A stretch of 42,180 nt of DNA from WVXP01 sp964348095 (GCA_964348095.1 CAYGBK010000064.1:1-42180), one strand, 5' to 3'; positions 16,554-25,981 are shown, counted from the stretch's first letter. Translations and numbers: made by a program. Notes: generated by a model not told the origin, from the letters alone.

Positions 16554-19223
16554 CTAGGCCCTCTCCACCCTCACCGGGCAGGCTTTGTAGACTGGTGCGC
16601 CGGAAGGGGCATCGAAATCTGGGGCAAGAACCGCGTTCACCTCGATGTCATAGAACGGTGGAGCCAGATAGACCATCCCCTTTGCGAGACGATCTGAAAT
16701 CCTGGCCTTCGTTTCGATGTGGTCCCGAGGAGACGTCAGACGAACCCGATCTCCGTCCGAGATCTCTCGTGCTGCGGCGTCTTCTGGATGGATCTCAAGG
16801 GCCGTTTCAGGATACCACGCTGCGAGTCCAAGGGCCCGTTTCTTTTTTGTTCCGATCTCGTGGTTATAAAGCGTCCCGCCGACAGATAGCCACAGTGGAT
16901 AATCATCGTTAGGTTTCTCTTCAGGCTCCTGGTATTCGACGACAGAAAAACGGCCTTTGTCATCGAGAAAACCGTCGCGGTATAGGACAGGCGTGCCTGG
17001 GTGGTCAGGTTTCGGGCATGGCCACTGGAGGCCGCCCTTCTCAAGGGTCTGGTAGTCCATGCCCCGAAGGAGTGGGGTCAGGGAAGCAATTTCCGAAAAA
17101 ATCTCTGATGGGTGTTGGTAGTCCATGGGCCGACCCATCTGGGAGGCCAGGGCAGTAATTATCTCCCACTCGGCCTTTCCACCCAATGGTGGTATCGCCT
17201 GGCGCACCCGTTGAACCCGCCGTTCTATGCTGGTGAAAGTCCCATCTTTTTCTGCCGAGGTGGCACCGGGGAGAACCACGTCAGCCCTCTCGGCTGTCTC
17301 CGTAAGAAAGCTATCGACGACGACGAGCATGTCGAGGTTTTTGAGTGCCTCGTCGAAACCCTTTGGGGTGGGGAGTGACGTCAAAGGATTCTCTCCGACC
17401 ACAATAAGGCCCTTGATTTTTCCGTTTTTCATGGCCCTGGTCATTTCCCCGAGAGAAAGTCCCTGTTTTGCCGGAAGTTCTCCCCCCCAGGCCTCTTCGA
17501 ATTTCTGCCGGATGGTCCGATTATCGACTCTCTGATAACCGGGCAGGAATTCAGGAAGGCCACCCATGTCAAACGACCCCTGACAATTGCTCTGAGAGCA
17601 CAGAGGATAAACCCCTCCCTGCTCCTTCCCGACAGTTCCAGTCAGCAGGGCGAGATTGGCAAGAGCTCTGACTCCCTCTGTTCCCCTCGATTGTTGGGTT
17701 ATTCCCGACCCGTAGGCGATTACGGTGTTTCTAGCATTGCCAAAAAGACGGGCCGCTTTGCGAAGCTCATCGGCAGGAATACCGGTAAGCTTCTCCACGG
17801 ATTCAGGAGTGTACTGGGAGATCGATTTCTTTAATTGGTCAAAGCCCTGTGTCCGCTCCCGGACAAAATCGGCATCGACCAAATCTTCATCAATGATTGT
17901 CCGAATCACACCGTTGATCCAGGCCACATCACTTCCGAGATGAGGGCGTAGCCAGACATTTGCATATTTCTCGAGAGACGTTCTGCGGGGATCGACTAGA
18001 ATTACCTGGGCATCGTTCTTAAAAACAGCCCGACGGATCTTGTGGGCGAAAATCAAGTTGTCCTCGTCGGGATCAGCACCCACAACGAGGATCATATCGG
18101 CGCCAATAACCCCGTCCAAGCAGTTGGTCATCGCACCATAGCCAAAAGCATCGGATAGCCCAAGAAGGGTTGGTCCACTTCCCAATCGTGCCGGACTATC
18201 CACATTGTTCGATCCGAGAACAAGACGCATCAGCTTTTGAAGAAGATAAACCTCTTCGTTGGTACCCCTCGACGGAGCGATCGCCCCGATGCTCTCTCCA
18301 CCCGAGTTTTCCTTCAGTGCCGTAAGCATTTTCGAAATTAGGTCTAATGCCTCTTTCCAGGTCGTCTCCGTCAAATTGCCATTCACACGGACCATGGGAC
18401 GGGTCAGCCGATCCGGATGGTGAATGTAGTCATATCCGAAGCGACCTCTGACACAGAGACTTCCATCATTGCTTCCAATGCCATCCCGGCTTGTCACTTT
18501 TATGACGTCCTTGCCGTGTAAGACATTTAGATCTAGCTGACATCCGCACCCACAGAATGTGCATGTCGTCTGGACTCTATCCATTTGCCAGATTCGACCC
18601 TTGACCGGGTTAAGGTTCTCCGTGAGGGCGCCCACTGGGCATACGTGGAGGCATTCGCCGCAGGATATGCAGGCCTCCGAGTTGACCGCCTCAATATGGG
18701 ATTCAAACCCCCGGTCGACCACATCGAGGACGTGGCAACCAGGAATCTCTGTGCAGGCCTGATTGCACCGCGTACACATGACGCACCGATCCATCCACTG
18801 CTTGATCAGGGGAGTCCCAAAGGGAACGTTCGGTCGCTCAACCCTTTCGAAGATGTAGTCCTGCCTGTCGATTCCGAACTGATAAGTCAAGTTTTGAAGT
18901 TCGCACTCGCCACCGGAATCGCAGACCGGGCAATCGAGGGGATGCTGAATCAGTAGGAATCTGAGAGCGTCTTTCCGCATCCTTTCCACTCGACCGGTCC
19001 TGGTGTGAACGACCATGCCTTCGTTGACCGGCGTTGCGCAGGCAGGCATGGGTTTTTCCACACCTTCAATGTCTACAATGCACATCCGGCACGATTTCAA
19101 CCAACTCAGCTTGGCCAGGTAGCAGAGGGTGGGGATGTTGATGCCGTTCTCATCTGCTGCCTCCAGAATCGTTGCCGTATCCCGTGTCCGGATCTCTTTT
19201 CCATCAATCGTTAGTGTAGCCAT
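16554..19223 (-). CDS. nuoG: NADH-quinone oxidoreductase subunit G with inactive FdhA-like domain
   Basis: 889 residues from ATG 19223 (a TTG at 19229 is also in frame). The N-terminal [2Fe-2S] domain has C34, C45, C48 and C62; then come the His/Cys cluster motif HPLDCPVCDSGGEC, two [4Fe-4S] motifs (CVMCTRCNQAC, CISCGECLHVCP), a further CTFCGCGC cluster as in formate dehydrogenases, and a long molybdopterin-oxidoreductase-type domain. At the place of the catalytic Cys/Sec of formate dehydrogenases the sequence reads ARLGSGPTLLGL, so Gly replaces the metal ligand and the domain should be catalytically dead, as in other NuoG. It conducts electrons to NuoI. Confidence 0.95.
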   Translation of the reverse strand: MATLTIDGKEIRTRDTATILEAADENGINIPTLCYLAKLSWLKSCRMCIVDIEGVEKPMPACATPVNEGMVVHTRTGRVERMRKDALRFLLIQHPLDCPVCDSGGECELQNLTYQFGIDRQDYIFERVERPNVPFGTPLIKQWMDRCVMCTRCNQACTEIPGCHVLDVVDRGFESHIEAVNSEACISCGECLHVCPVGALTENLNPVKGRIWQMDRVQTTCTFCGCGCQLDLNVLHGKDVIKVTSRDGIGSNDGSLCVRGRFGYDYIHHPDRLTRPMVRVNGNLTETTWKEALDLISKMLTALKENSGGESIGAIAPSRGTNEEVYLLQKLMRLVLGSNNVDSPARLGSGPTLLGLSDAFGYGAMTNCLDGVIGADMILVVGADPDEDNLIFAHKIRRAVFKNDAQVILVDPRRTSLEKYANVWLRPHLGSDVAWINGVIRTIIDEDLVDADFVRERTQGFDQLKKSISQYTPESVEKLTGIPADELRKAARLFGNARNTVIAYGSGITQQSRGTEGVRALANLALLTGTVGKEQGGVYPLCSQSNCQGSFDMGGLPEFLPGYQRVDNRTIRQKFEEAWGGELPAKQGLSLGEMTRAMKNGKIKGLIVVGENPLTSLPTPKGFDEALKNLDMLVVVDSFLTETAERADVVLPGATSAEKDGTFTSIERRVQRVRQAIPPLGGKAEWEIITALASQMGRPMDYQHPSEIFSEIASLTPLLRGMDYQTLEKGGLQWPCPKPDHPGTPVLYRDGFLDDKGRFSVVEYQEPEEKPNDDYPLWLSVGGTLYNHEIGTKKKRALGLAAWYPETALEIHPEDAAAREISDGDRVRLTSPRDHIETKARISDRLAKGMVYLAPPFYDIEVNAVLAPDFDAPSGAPVYKACPVRVERA

Positions 19224-19551
19224 CCTCAATCCTCAACACTGGCAGACACGGACTTCCCTCTCGACACCAGTAAATCATGGAGTAGTCGCTCACCGACGTC
19301 CAAGAATACTCGCCAGGGATGTCAGTTGCCGATTGTCAGTCGTCAGTTGAAACAGATCTTTTAGATCGCACAAAAGGAGATTGTTTGTTTCGGTTATCAT
19401 TCTACCGACGGACATTCGAATCTCTTGACAACAAGCTACGGACAACGGACCACGAACATGGATTTTTTGCGCGGAGCATCTTTTCCAGTTTTCCAGCGAC
19501 TTTGAAAATCCCTATGGCTCATGGTTCAAGTTCGGGACCGACCGAATTTTG
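19224..19551. other. Gap inside the nuo operon between the NuoF/GltD fusion and nuoG
   Basis: About 328 bp without a gene I can support. Short repeated GTCAG words occur near 19319-19350. No terminator or clear promoter is visible, so the operon probably continues through it. It is the longest gap within the nuo cluster. Confidence 0.45.
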
Positions 19552-21513
19552 TTATTTGGAGTCCAACGCCACCAGGCCGATCCGGTAGCACCTCAAACAT
19601 CGCTCGGCCTCTTCCGTCGCCGTCGGGATGGGAAATCCGATTTCCACCTCAGAAAAGGTGTGCCTCCTCTCTTCTGGATCGAGCATTTCGAGGTGCTTTC
19701 TCTCTTGCCCTCCAGTGACTCCCACATTCTCGTCGCTATTATAGACACCGACTGTAGCCAGGAGGTCTTCCAGCCTATCCTCATCTGGGGGTTCGACCGG
19801 GTCTCCTCTCAGGTATTTGTCAATTCTATCTGCGGCTCTTTTCCCGTGTCCGGCGGCCCGGACGAGCACGTCAGGACCTGTCACACAGTCGCCTGCTGAA
19901 AAAACGCCCTTAGCAGAGGTTTCGAAAGTCCCCGAATCGACCACGAGGGTTTTCCATTTTGTGGTCTCTATCTCGGTCATTCCTTCCATGAAATGGAGAT
20001 CTACAGCCTGGCCAATGGCCGGAATCACGATGTCGCAATCGATGAGGAATTCGGATCCAGGAACCGGAATAGGACGTCTTCTCCCGCTCTCATCTGGCTC
20101 TCCCAACTCCATCCGGATGCATTCAACGCCGACCACCTTTCCTTGCTTTTCAAGCACCTTCACCGGGTTGCATAGGAAATGGAATTTAACCTTCTCCTCC
20201 TCAGCGTCCCTGATTTCGACATCCTCGGCGGGCATCTCCTTTCTGGATCGCCGATAAACCAGGTTCACATCGGTCTTTCCGATTCGGAAAGACGACCGCA
20301 CACAGTCGATGGCCACGTTTCCACCACCGACAACAACGACCTTCTTGCCTTCGGGGTAAGGATCCTTCCCCTGGTTGATATCTAGAAGATATTTAACCCC
20401 AGGGATGAACCCGCTGTAGCCTGCGTCCTCCCCTTCGACCCTCATGGGGGTGTTGGTCTGGGCGCCGACACCGATAAATATGGCCTTATACTGGTCGGCG
20501 AGTTCTTGTAACGTAATCTCGCTGCCAACATCCGTGTTGTACCGGATTTCAACTCCCACTGCTTGAATAATCTCAACCTCCCGGTTGAGGATGTCACGGG
20601 GCAGGCGATAATCTGGAATTCCCCAGGCGGCCATCCCCCCTGGTGCTCCAAATCGTTCGAAGACGGTGACAGGGTATCCCTTCAGGGCCAGATAGTAAGC
20701 GCAGGATACTCCGGCCGGCCCGGCTCCGACGACCGCAACAGGGGTTTCTTTTTTCTCTTCTGCCTGCCCCAGGGGAGGGACGTGGTGGCGATCCAGCTCC
20801 CAGTCGGCTACAAAACGCTTCAGGTATTTGATAGAGATCGGTTCGTCCAGATTTGCACGGCGACAGTTAGACTCGCAGGGCCGAACGCACACTCGGCCCA
20901 AAGTTCCAGGCAGGCACGTCATGTTTCTGATAACATCAAGGGACTCTTCAAACCTGCGCTCTTTGACGAATTCCACATAGGTGGCAACGTCGAGGTGAGC
21001 AGGACACGCATTTGAGCACGGGGCCACGGTCTTTGCCTTGTAGTTTCCCGGTGGTGCCTTTTTCTTATTGTCGATAAGGTCAAGAAACTCGTCTCGATAA
21101 TGGTCAAGGCAATGAAGCAGCGCGATGGTGCCTGTCTGACCGACTTGGCATTTGGAACTCTCCTGGATCATGCGCCCAAGAGATTCCATCTCGTCGAGGC
21201 TGTCCCGGGTCCCGTGGCCATCGGTGATATTTCTCAGGGTTGCCAGGATCACCCGAGTTCCCACTCGGCAGGGAATACACTTTCCGCAGGACTCTTTCTG
21301 AACGGCTTCGAGATACGCCCGGCACATATCGACGACGTTGACACCGGGATCCCGGATTGCCAGGCCGTCCCATCCCATAAAGGCTTTGATCTGAACCTTG
21401 CCGTTATAGACAAGAGGAAGATTCAATCCCGGAACGTCTTCGAATTCCTTGGGAGGTTTTCCACGGTTGTCAACAACCTGTCCCTGCCAACTAGAAAAAA
21501 CGATATCCCCCAT
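19552..21513 (-). CDS. NuoF Fe-S domain fused to GltD-like FAD/NAD(P)H oxidoreductase
   Basis: 653-residue protein in the place of nuoE-nuoF. Residues about 70-145 match the C-terminal N3 [4Fe-4S] domain of NuoF (ESCGKCIPCRVGT with C76, C79, C82, and the fourth ligand C122 in KCQVGQT). The FMN- and NADH-binding domain of NuoF is missing. From about 160 on it is like the small subunit of glutamate synthase: Cys-rich cluster region (C166, C170, VCVRPCESNC), FAD motif VGAGPAG (262-268) and a second Rossmann motif VGGGNVAIDC (about 395-404). It probably feeds electrons from NAD(P)H, or a relay, into NuoG. Start ATG 21513 has AAAGGA upstream. The donor is inferred, not shown. Confidence 0.85.
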   Translation of the reverse strand: MGDIVFSSWQGQVVDNRGKPPKEFEDVPGLNLPLVYNGKVQIKAFMGWDGLAIRDPGVNVVDMCRAYLEAVQKESCGKCIPCRVGTRVILATLRNITDGHGTRDSLDEMESLGRMIQESSKCQVGQTGTIALLHCLDHYRDEFLDLIDNKKKAPPGNYKAKTVAPCSNACPAHLDVATYVEFVKERRFEESLDVIRNMTCLPGTLGRVCVRPCESNCRRANLDEPISIKYLKRFVADWELDRHHVPPLGQAEEKKETPVAVVGAGPAGVSCAYYLALKGYPVTVFERFGAPGGMAAWGIPDYRLPRDILNREVEIIQAVGVEIRYNTDVGSEITLQELADQYKAIFIGVGAQTNTPMRVEGEDAGYSGFIPGVKYLLDINQGKDPYPEGKKVVVVGGGNVAIDCVRSSFRIGKTDVNLVYRRSRKEMPAEDVEIRDAEEEKVKFHFLCNPVKVLEKQGKVVGVECIRMELGEPDESGRRRPIPVPGSEFLIDCDIVIPAIGQAVDLHFMEGMTEIETTKWKTLVVDSGTFETSAKGVFSAGDCVTGPDVLVRAAGHGKRAADRIDKYLRGDPVEPPDEDRLEDLLATVGVYNSDENVGVTGGQERKHLEMLDPEERRHTFSEVEIGFPIPTATEEAERCLRCYRIGLVALDSK

Positions 21514-21567
21514 GCGCTTTCCTTTACTGTCCGAAAGGGATTCAGCTGTTTTTCGTCTCTGTCAGAT

Positions 21568-22758
21568 CTAACGATCTATCTCGCCAAGAACAATATCGAT
21601 GGAACCAATAGTCGCAACAACGTCAGCGATCATCTGCCCTTCAATCATCTTGGGAAGGGCGCCTAGGTTGGCGAAACTCGGTGTTCGTACCCTGAACCGA
21701 AAGGGCTTATTTCCGCCGTCACTGACGACATAATAACTCAACTCCCCTTTTGAGGCCTCGATACTCTGAAACACTTCTCCCACAGGCGTGTTGAATCCTT
21801 CAGAGACGATCTTGAAATGCCGGATCAGGGCATCCATCCGGGTTTCTACATCCTCCTTGTCAGGGAGAACCACCTGAGGAGCGTCCGCCTTAATCGACCC
21901 ATCAGGAAGGTTTTCCACAACCTGTTGAACGATCCTCCGGGACTGTCGCATCTCCTCCAAACGGACGAGGTACCGGTCGAAGACATCTCCGTCCTCTCCC
22001 ACCGGAACTTCAAAATCAAAATCCTCGTAATGGCTATAGGGCGTGGCCTTTCTCACATCATAGGGTACCCCTGAGCCTCGAAGTGTAGGACCTGTCACAC
22101 TAAAGTTGATGGCATCCTCCCGAGCCAGTACGCCGACTCTCTTTGTGCGACGGCGAAAAATGACGTTGTCCGTTAGGAGTGCCTCGTAATCGCGGAGCCG
22201 CTTGGGAAAATCGTCGAGGAAATCCCGCACGTGGTCGATTGTTCCCTCAGGCAGATCCTTCGGGAGCCCGCCAATTCTGAAATAGGTTGGTGTGAGGCGG
22301 CCGCCCGCCACCTCTTCAAATATCCTGGTGATGGCCTCCCTTTCTCTGAAACAGTAAAGAACAAGCGAGCTCGCCCCGAGGTCGAGAACGTGGGTCCCCA
22401 GCCAGATCAGATGGGACGCCATTCTTTGGAGTTCCGCGAGCATCACCCTGATATACTGGGCCCGTTTGGGAGCTTCTATGCCGAGGAGCTTCTCCACCGC
22501 GAGGACGTAACCGAGGTTATGGCCCATGGCATTGACATAGTCCATTCTGTCAGTCAGGGGGATGCATTGATGGTAGGTTTTTACCTCTGCCAGCTTCTCG
22601 ATCCCCCTATGGAGATGGCCGAGTACTGGTGTGGCCTTTCGAACGATTTCTCCGTCGAGTTCCAAAAGGAGGCGCAAAACACCGTGAGTTGCTGGATGCT
22701 GAGGACCCATGTTGAGAGTCATGCCCAGGTCGAGGCTCAACGTCCTCTGTTCAGCCAT
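21568..22758 (-). CDS. nuoD: NADH-quinone oxidoreductase subunit D
   Basis: 396 residues from ATG 22758 (GGGAG upstream; a frame to 22785 is possible). Quinone-site subunit related to the large subunit of NiFe hydrogenases. Motifs are LNMGPQHPATHGVLRL, the GHLHRGIEKLAE region with the quinone-site His, and SKGELSYYVVSDGGNKPFRF. It is separate from nuoC, unlike the NuoCD fusion of enterobacteria. Confidence 0.97.
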   Translation of the reverse strand: MAEQRTLSLDLGMTLNMGPQHPATHGVLRLLLELDGEIVRKATPVLGHLHRGIEKLAEVKTYHQCIPLTDRMDYVNAMGHNLGYVLAVEKLLGIEAPKRAQYIRVMLAELQRMASHLIWLGTHVLDLGASSLVLYCFREREAITRIFEEVAGGRLTPTYFRIGGLPKDLPEGTIDHVRDFLDDFPKRLRDYEALLTDNVIFRRRTKRVGVLAREDAINFSVTGPTLRGSGVPYDVRKATPYSHYEDFDFEVPVGEDGDVFDRYLVRLEEMRQSRRIVQQVVENLPDGSIKADAPQVVLPDKEDVETRMDALIRHFKIVSEGFNTPVGEVFQSIEASKGELSYYVVSDGGNKPFRFRVRTPSFANLGALPKMIEGQMIADVVATIGSIDIVLGEIDR

Positions 22759-22883
22759 TCTGTCTGCTCCCTTGTGAGCGTGCAAACGGCGCGTCTTTAG
22801 TGGAGCCGCCCTTACTTTTCTAACGCCCCGCCATTGCAGAACGGGTATCAGGGTTCTCTGGAACGAGGGGCCCGTGGAGAATA

Positions 22884-23363
22884 CTAGGTGTCCGGCAACA
22901 CAGGCTTATCAAAATCTGTCCCTTCTGTTGGGAAATCTTTCCTCAGAGGGTGTCCTTGAAATTCGTCCCAGAGGAGAATCCTCTTGAGATTTGAGTGGTT
23001 CTCAAAAACGATCCCCAGCATGTCGAAGGCCTCCCTCTCGTACCAGTTGGCAGCTTTCCAAATCGATTCAACCGTTGAGATCTTCTCCCCCTCATCCAGG
23101 GAAACCTTGACCCTGACTCGGTCGTTACGTTTGATGGAGTATAGATGGTATGCCACCTCAAACCGTGGACGACCTGGAAAAAGATCCACTCCGCAGAGAT
23201 CGGTGAGAAAATCGAAGTCGTGCACTTCGTGAAGATATTGCATGATCGCCAAAATCGCGTCCTTTTTGACGTGGAGAGTGACCTCATCCCGAAACACCCG
23301 AGAATCGATGAGTTCCGATGGGAATTTTTCCCTTACCTTCTTAATCAACGCTCTCTCTGCCAT
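22884..23363 (-). CDS. nuoC: NADH-quinone oxidoreductase subunit C
   Basis: 159-residue peripheral-arm subunit, homologous to the 30-kDa subunit of mitochondrial complex I. Motifs are DFLTDLCGVDLFPGRPRFEV, the region ISTVESIWKAANWYEREAFD, MLGIVFENHSNLKRIL and GHPLRKDFP. No strong ribosome binding site is seen before the ATG at 23363. It stands between nuoB and nuoD. Confidence 0.96.
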   Translation of the reverse strand: MAERALIKKVREKFPSELIDSRVFRDEVTLHVKKDAILAIMQYLHEVHDFDFLTDLCGVDLFPGRPRFEVAYHLYSIKRNDRVRVKVSLDEGEKISTVESIWKAANWYEREAFDMLGIVFENHSNLKRILLWDEFQGHPLRKDFPTEGTDFDKPVLPDT

Positions 23364-23495
23364 ATGTCATAACCACGGGAACCTAGGATTAGACCTTTCC
23401 TCTTCTGTGAAATTGTCAGACACTCCCCCTTTTTGTTCTGGGAAACCGACCGAGGCCCATCCGAGCAGTTCGACCCTGGTGTCCGGGTTGACAGG

Positions 23496-24005
23496 TTAGG
23501 ACGTCTTGGTGTCAAAAAGGCTTTTCACGTCTTTCCTATCGAGCAGGGACTCTTTCTTGATCTTTTCCTGGACATCCATCAGGGCGAGCTGAAGGGCCTC
23601 TGGCCTCGGAGGACATCCAGGGACATAGACATCCACAGGAAGGATCTGATCAATCCCCTGGAGCACGCTATAGGTCTTGAATATCCCACCGGAAGAGGCA
23701 CAAGCCCCGTAAGCGATCACCCATTTCGGCTCGGGCATCTGCTCCCAGATTCTCTTGACAATGGGAGCCATTTTCTTTGTCACCGTTCCCGAGACGATCA
23801 GCAGGTCTGCCTGGCGGGGTGACGGTCGAAATACCTCTGAACCGAAGCGACCAATATCCCAGGAAGCCGCCGAGACGATCATCTCAATGGCACAACAGGC
23901 AAGCCCCATGGTCACTGGCCATACAGAGGACTTCCGGCCCCAGTTGACGAGGCCATTCAGCCCCTTCATCAGAACCGTGTTGCCCAAATAGACCTCTATT
24001 CCCAT
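23496..24005 (-). CDS. nuoB: NADH-quinone oxidoreductase subunit B
   Basis: 169 residues from ATG 24005, chosen for AAGGAG 7 nt upstream. Carries cluster N2, the last Fe-S centre before quinone. Cys ligands lie in GLACCAIEMI (tandem Cys), YGACASSGGIF and VPGCPPRPEAL. The start lies inside the end of nuoA (10-bp overlap), so the pair is translationally coupled. Confidence 0.97.
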   Translation of the reverse strand: MGIEVYLGNTVLMKGLNGLVNWGRKSSVWPVTMGLACCAIEMIVSAASWDIGRFGSEVFRPSPRQADLLIVSGTVTKKMAPIVKRIWEQMPEPKWVIAYGACASSGGIFKTYSVLQGIDQILPVDVYVPGCPPRPEALQLALMDVQEKIKKESLLDRKDVKSLFDTKTS

Positions 24006-24364
24006 TCCAAAGCTCCTTTTTTCCAAATGTAGATATATGCCGCAATCAAGATTCCAACAAATACGAGCATCTCCAAGAAAATGAATATGCCAAAGAGCGC
24101 TTTAAAGTCACGATACACAACGGCCCACGGATAGAGAAACACAATTTCGATGTCAAAAAGGAGAAACAGCATGGCCACTATATAGTATCGAATTGGAATT
24201 CTCCGTCTCGACGTTCCAACTGTCGTCACCCCGCACTCGTAAGGCGCCATTTTGGTGGGAGTCGGCTTATGTTGGCCAAGAAAATACGAGAAAATAACGG
24301 CGAAAAGACCGAAGGCAACTGCAATTCCGACGAAGATCAAGACGGGTAAGAACTGGATCAGCAT
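23996..24364 (-). CDS. nuoA: NADH-quinone oxidoreductase subunit A
   Basis: 122-residue membrane subunit with three helices and the family patterns MAPYECGVTTVGTSRRR and FLLFDIEIVFLYPWAV. First gene of the nuo operon. ATG 24364 has CAGGAG at good spacing, and a consensus-like promoter lies about 50 nt upstream. Confidence 0.97.
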   Translation of the reverse strand: MLIQFLPVLIFVGIAVAFGLFAVIFSYFLGQHKPTPTKMAPYECGVTTVGTSRRRIPIRYYIVAMLFLLFDIEIVFLYPWAVVYRDFKALFGIFIFLEMLVFVGILIAAYIYIWKKGALEWE

Positions 24365-24420
24365 TGAAAATCTCCTGGATAGGAGGCGAGATGCACTTTG
24401 TGAAAAGTTTAATTAGTTGA

Positions 24421-24450
24421 GTTATATCGGATCCTCTCCGCCTTTGTCAA
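24421..24450 (-). promoter_or_regulatory. Sigma-70-type promoter of the nuo operon
   Basis: On the minus strand a perfect -35 TTGACA (24450-24445) and -10 TATAAC (24426-24421) are spaced by 18 nt. The predicted start near 24414 gives a leader of about 50 nt before nuoA. The -35 context TTGACAAAG is shared with the promoter of the Fdh-Hdr locus. Confidence 0.75.
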
Positions 24451-24694
24451 GAAAAAACCCAATCGAGATTTCTTAAGACTGTCGCCTCCGTGACGACCAT
24501 CCTCCCTGGACACAAGGACGTCGATTTGTTTCCATATCTATTCCAGAAAGCCCCCGCGACACCACGTCTGTTCCGAATAGGTCTTGTTGTGAAGCGATTG
24601 GACCACGCGATGCACGAGATTGCTCTTCCTTAGAGGAGCAGGGCGATCTTTCCGTAGACAATTTGACGAATCACAGGAAAAGGGCTAAGAGCCG
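24451..24694. other. Region between the nuo promoter and the lapAB-type gene
   Basis: Together with the nuo leader this makes a 330-bp gene-free stretch (24365-24694). Apart from the nuo promoter I find no supported gene. At 24479-24505 the minus strand resembles the 5' end of some tRNA-Sec genes, but no TCA anticodon or cloverleaf follows. Confidence 0.5.
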
Positions 24695-25981
24695 TTACGG
24701 GAGGAAACGATAAGCTTCCAACGTATTCCAGGTGCCACACCGTTGGCACTGGGGCATCCATTCGTCGGATGGTGCACCGCAGGCATGGCATCGATATTCA
24801 TGAAGTTGCTGGTGAAGCAGTTCAAAGGCGAGGCTGTAAAGCTGATTGGATAGTGCTTCATTGAGCCTCTTTTTTTCGATATCGGCCAGGACTAGCAGTG
24901 CTTCTGGGGACGTGTCCTTATCTGGTATTTTTTTGATTTCGCCCTCTGCATCTTCAATCCGATCCTGTCTTAGATAGAGTCGTGCAAGAAGAAGACGGGC
25001 GAATTCACTCTGGCTCGATGCCTTTCTGTAAAACTGAATCAATGACTTCTCTCCCTCATGTTCAATCATATAGTTCTCCAGAGCTTTTGCGAGGGGCAGA
25101 TGAAAGCGATTCGCAAGAGCGTGCTCCCAAGTTTTCACAGCCTTGTCGGGAGACCCATTGCGGATATACGCCTCACCGAGACTCAAGAGGGCGGGAAGAA
25201 ACTCGCTTTTTTCTTTCACGCTCTTCTCAAATGATGAAATGCACTCTTTCAAATCTCCAGCCTCTTCTTCTTCGATACCCTTTTCGTACCAGAGAACCGC
25301 CAACGAGTCGTCAAGGTCTTTCCCACGGAGGAGGCCCTCTTTTATAAGTTGATGAACCGCTTGCATGGCTTCCTTCCATTTGCGCTGGGCCTTCCGTGTC
25401 CGCAGGAGACCTTTCAGAGCGACTGGATTTGCTTTCTCAGTCTCCAAAACCCTGGAGTAATAAAGCTCTGCCTCAGAGAAATTCTCGTTACCTTCGCTGC
25501 TCGCTGCTATTCCCAGAATTGCTCGGATGTTCTTTGGGTCCCTTGAAAAGACGTGGTGATACCGGTCCGAAGCCTCTACGAATTGTTTACCCTCCAGCAA
25601 AATGTCCGCAAGGTCCAGGTGTAGCTCCAGATGATCCGGGGAGAGCTGGATCGCTTTCTCAATATGGTTTTTCGCTTTTTCGAGCTGGCCGAGGCGGAAC
25701 TGTGTCCGTGCTTGCTGCCGATAGGCATCGGTCCTCTCGTCACGTTTTCTGATCTTTTTCTCTTTCCTTCCCAGAAAGACCCCCCTGACACCCTGCAGAA
25801 GAAACAAGATATACACAAACAAAGCTCCCAAGATAAAAGCCCCAAAGATTACCATATAGAGAGGGATATCAACTGGCCCTCTCTGGAAGAGTTTTAACTG
25901 GACGACGGTTGGATTCTCCAAAGCGAGATAGCTCAGACCGAGGATGATGATGAGGGTAAACGCAAAAACAACCTTTGACAT
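24695..25981 (-). CDS. LapA-LapB-type fusion: membrane anchor, TPR repeats, rubredoxin-like zinc domain
   Basis: 428 residues. The N-terminus (two membrane segments, about 4-20 and 40-62, with ENPTVVQLKLF between them) matches the LapA/DUF1049 family. Residues about 85-390 are TPR-like repeats, and the C-terminus has CHAC and CQRC (C398, C401, C412, C415), the same CxxC-x10-CxxC spacing as the rubredoxin-like domain of LapB (YciM). In E. coli LapA and LapB are separate neighbouring genes; LapB controls turnover of LpxC and hence lipopolysaccharide synthesis. Here one protein seems to contain both. GGAGT precedes the ATG. Confidence 0.82.
   Translation of the reverse strand: MSKVVFAFTLIIILGLSYLALENPTVVQLKLFQRGPVDIPLYMVIFGAFILGALFVYILFLLQGVRGVFLGRKEKKIRKRDERTDAYRQQARTQFRLGQLEKAKNHIEKAIQLSPDHLELHLDLADILLEGKQFVEASDRYHHVFSRDPKNIRAILGIAASSEGNENFSEAELYYSRVLETEKANPVALKGLLRTRKAQRKWKEAMQAVHQLIKEGLLRGKDLDDSLAVLWYEKGIEEEEAGDLKECISSFEKSVKEKSEFLPALLSLGEAYIRNGSPDKAVKTWEHALANRFHLPLAKALENYMIEHEGEKSLIQFYRKASSQSEFARLLLARLYLRQDRIEDAEGEIKKIPDKDTSPEALLVLADIEKKRLNEALSNQLYSLAFELLHQQLHEYRCHACGAPSDEWMPQCQRCGTWNTLEAYRFLP

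Noticed and set aside
16554..19223. Annotation of nuoG as an active formate dehydrogenase
   Set aside because: The metal-binding Cys/Sec is replaced by Gly and the gene is embedded in the nuo operon with all N-terminal NuoG clusters.
24479..24505. tRNA-Sec (selC) candidate on the minus strand
   Set aside because: The 5' bases GGAGGATGGTCGTC resemble some tRNA-Sec starts, but no TCA anticodon, long extra arm or matching 3' acceptor follows.
24473..24661. 62-codon minus-strand frame upstream of the nuo promoter
   Set aside because: Low-complexity polar composition, no family, and it ends just before the promoter of nuoA; treated as non-coding.
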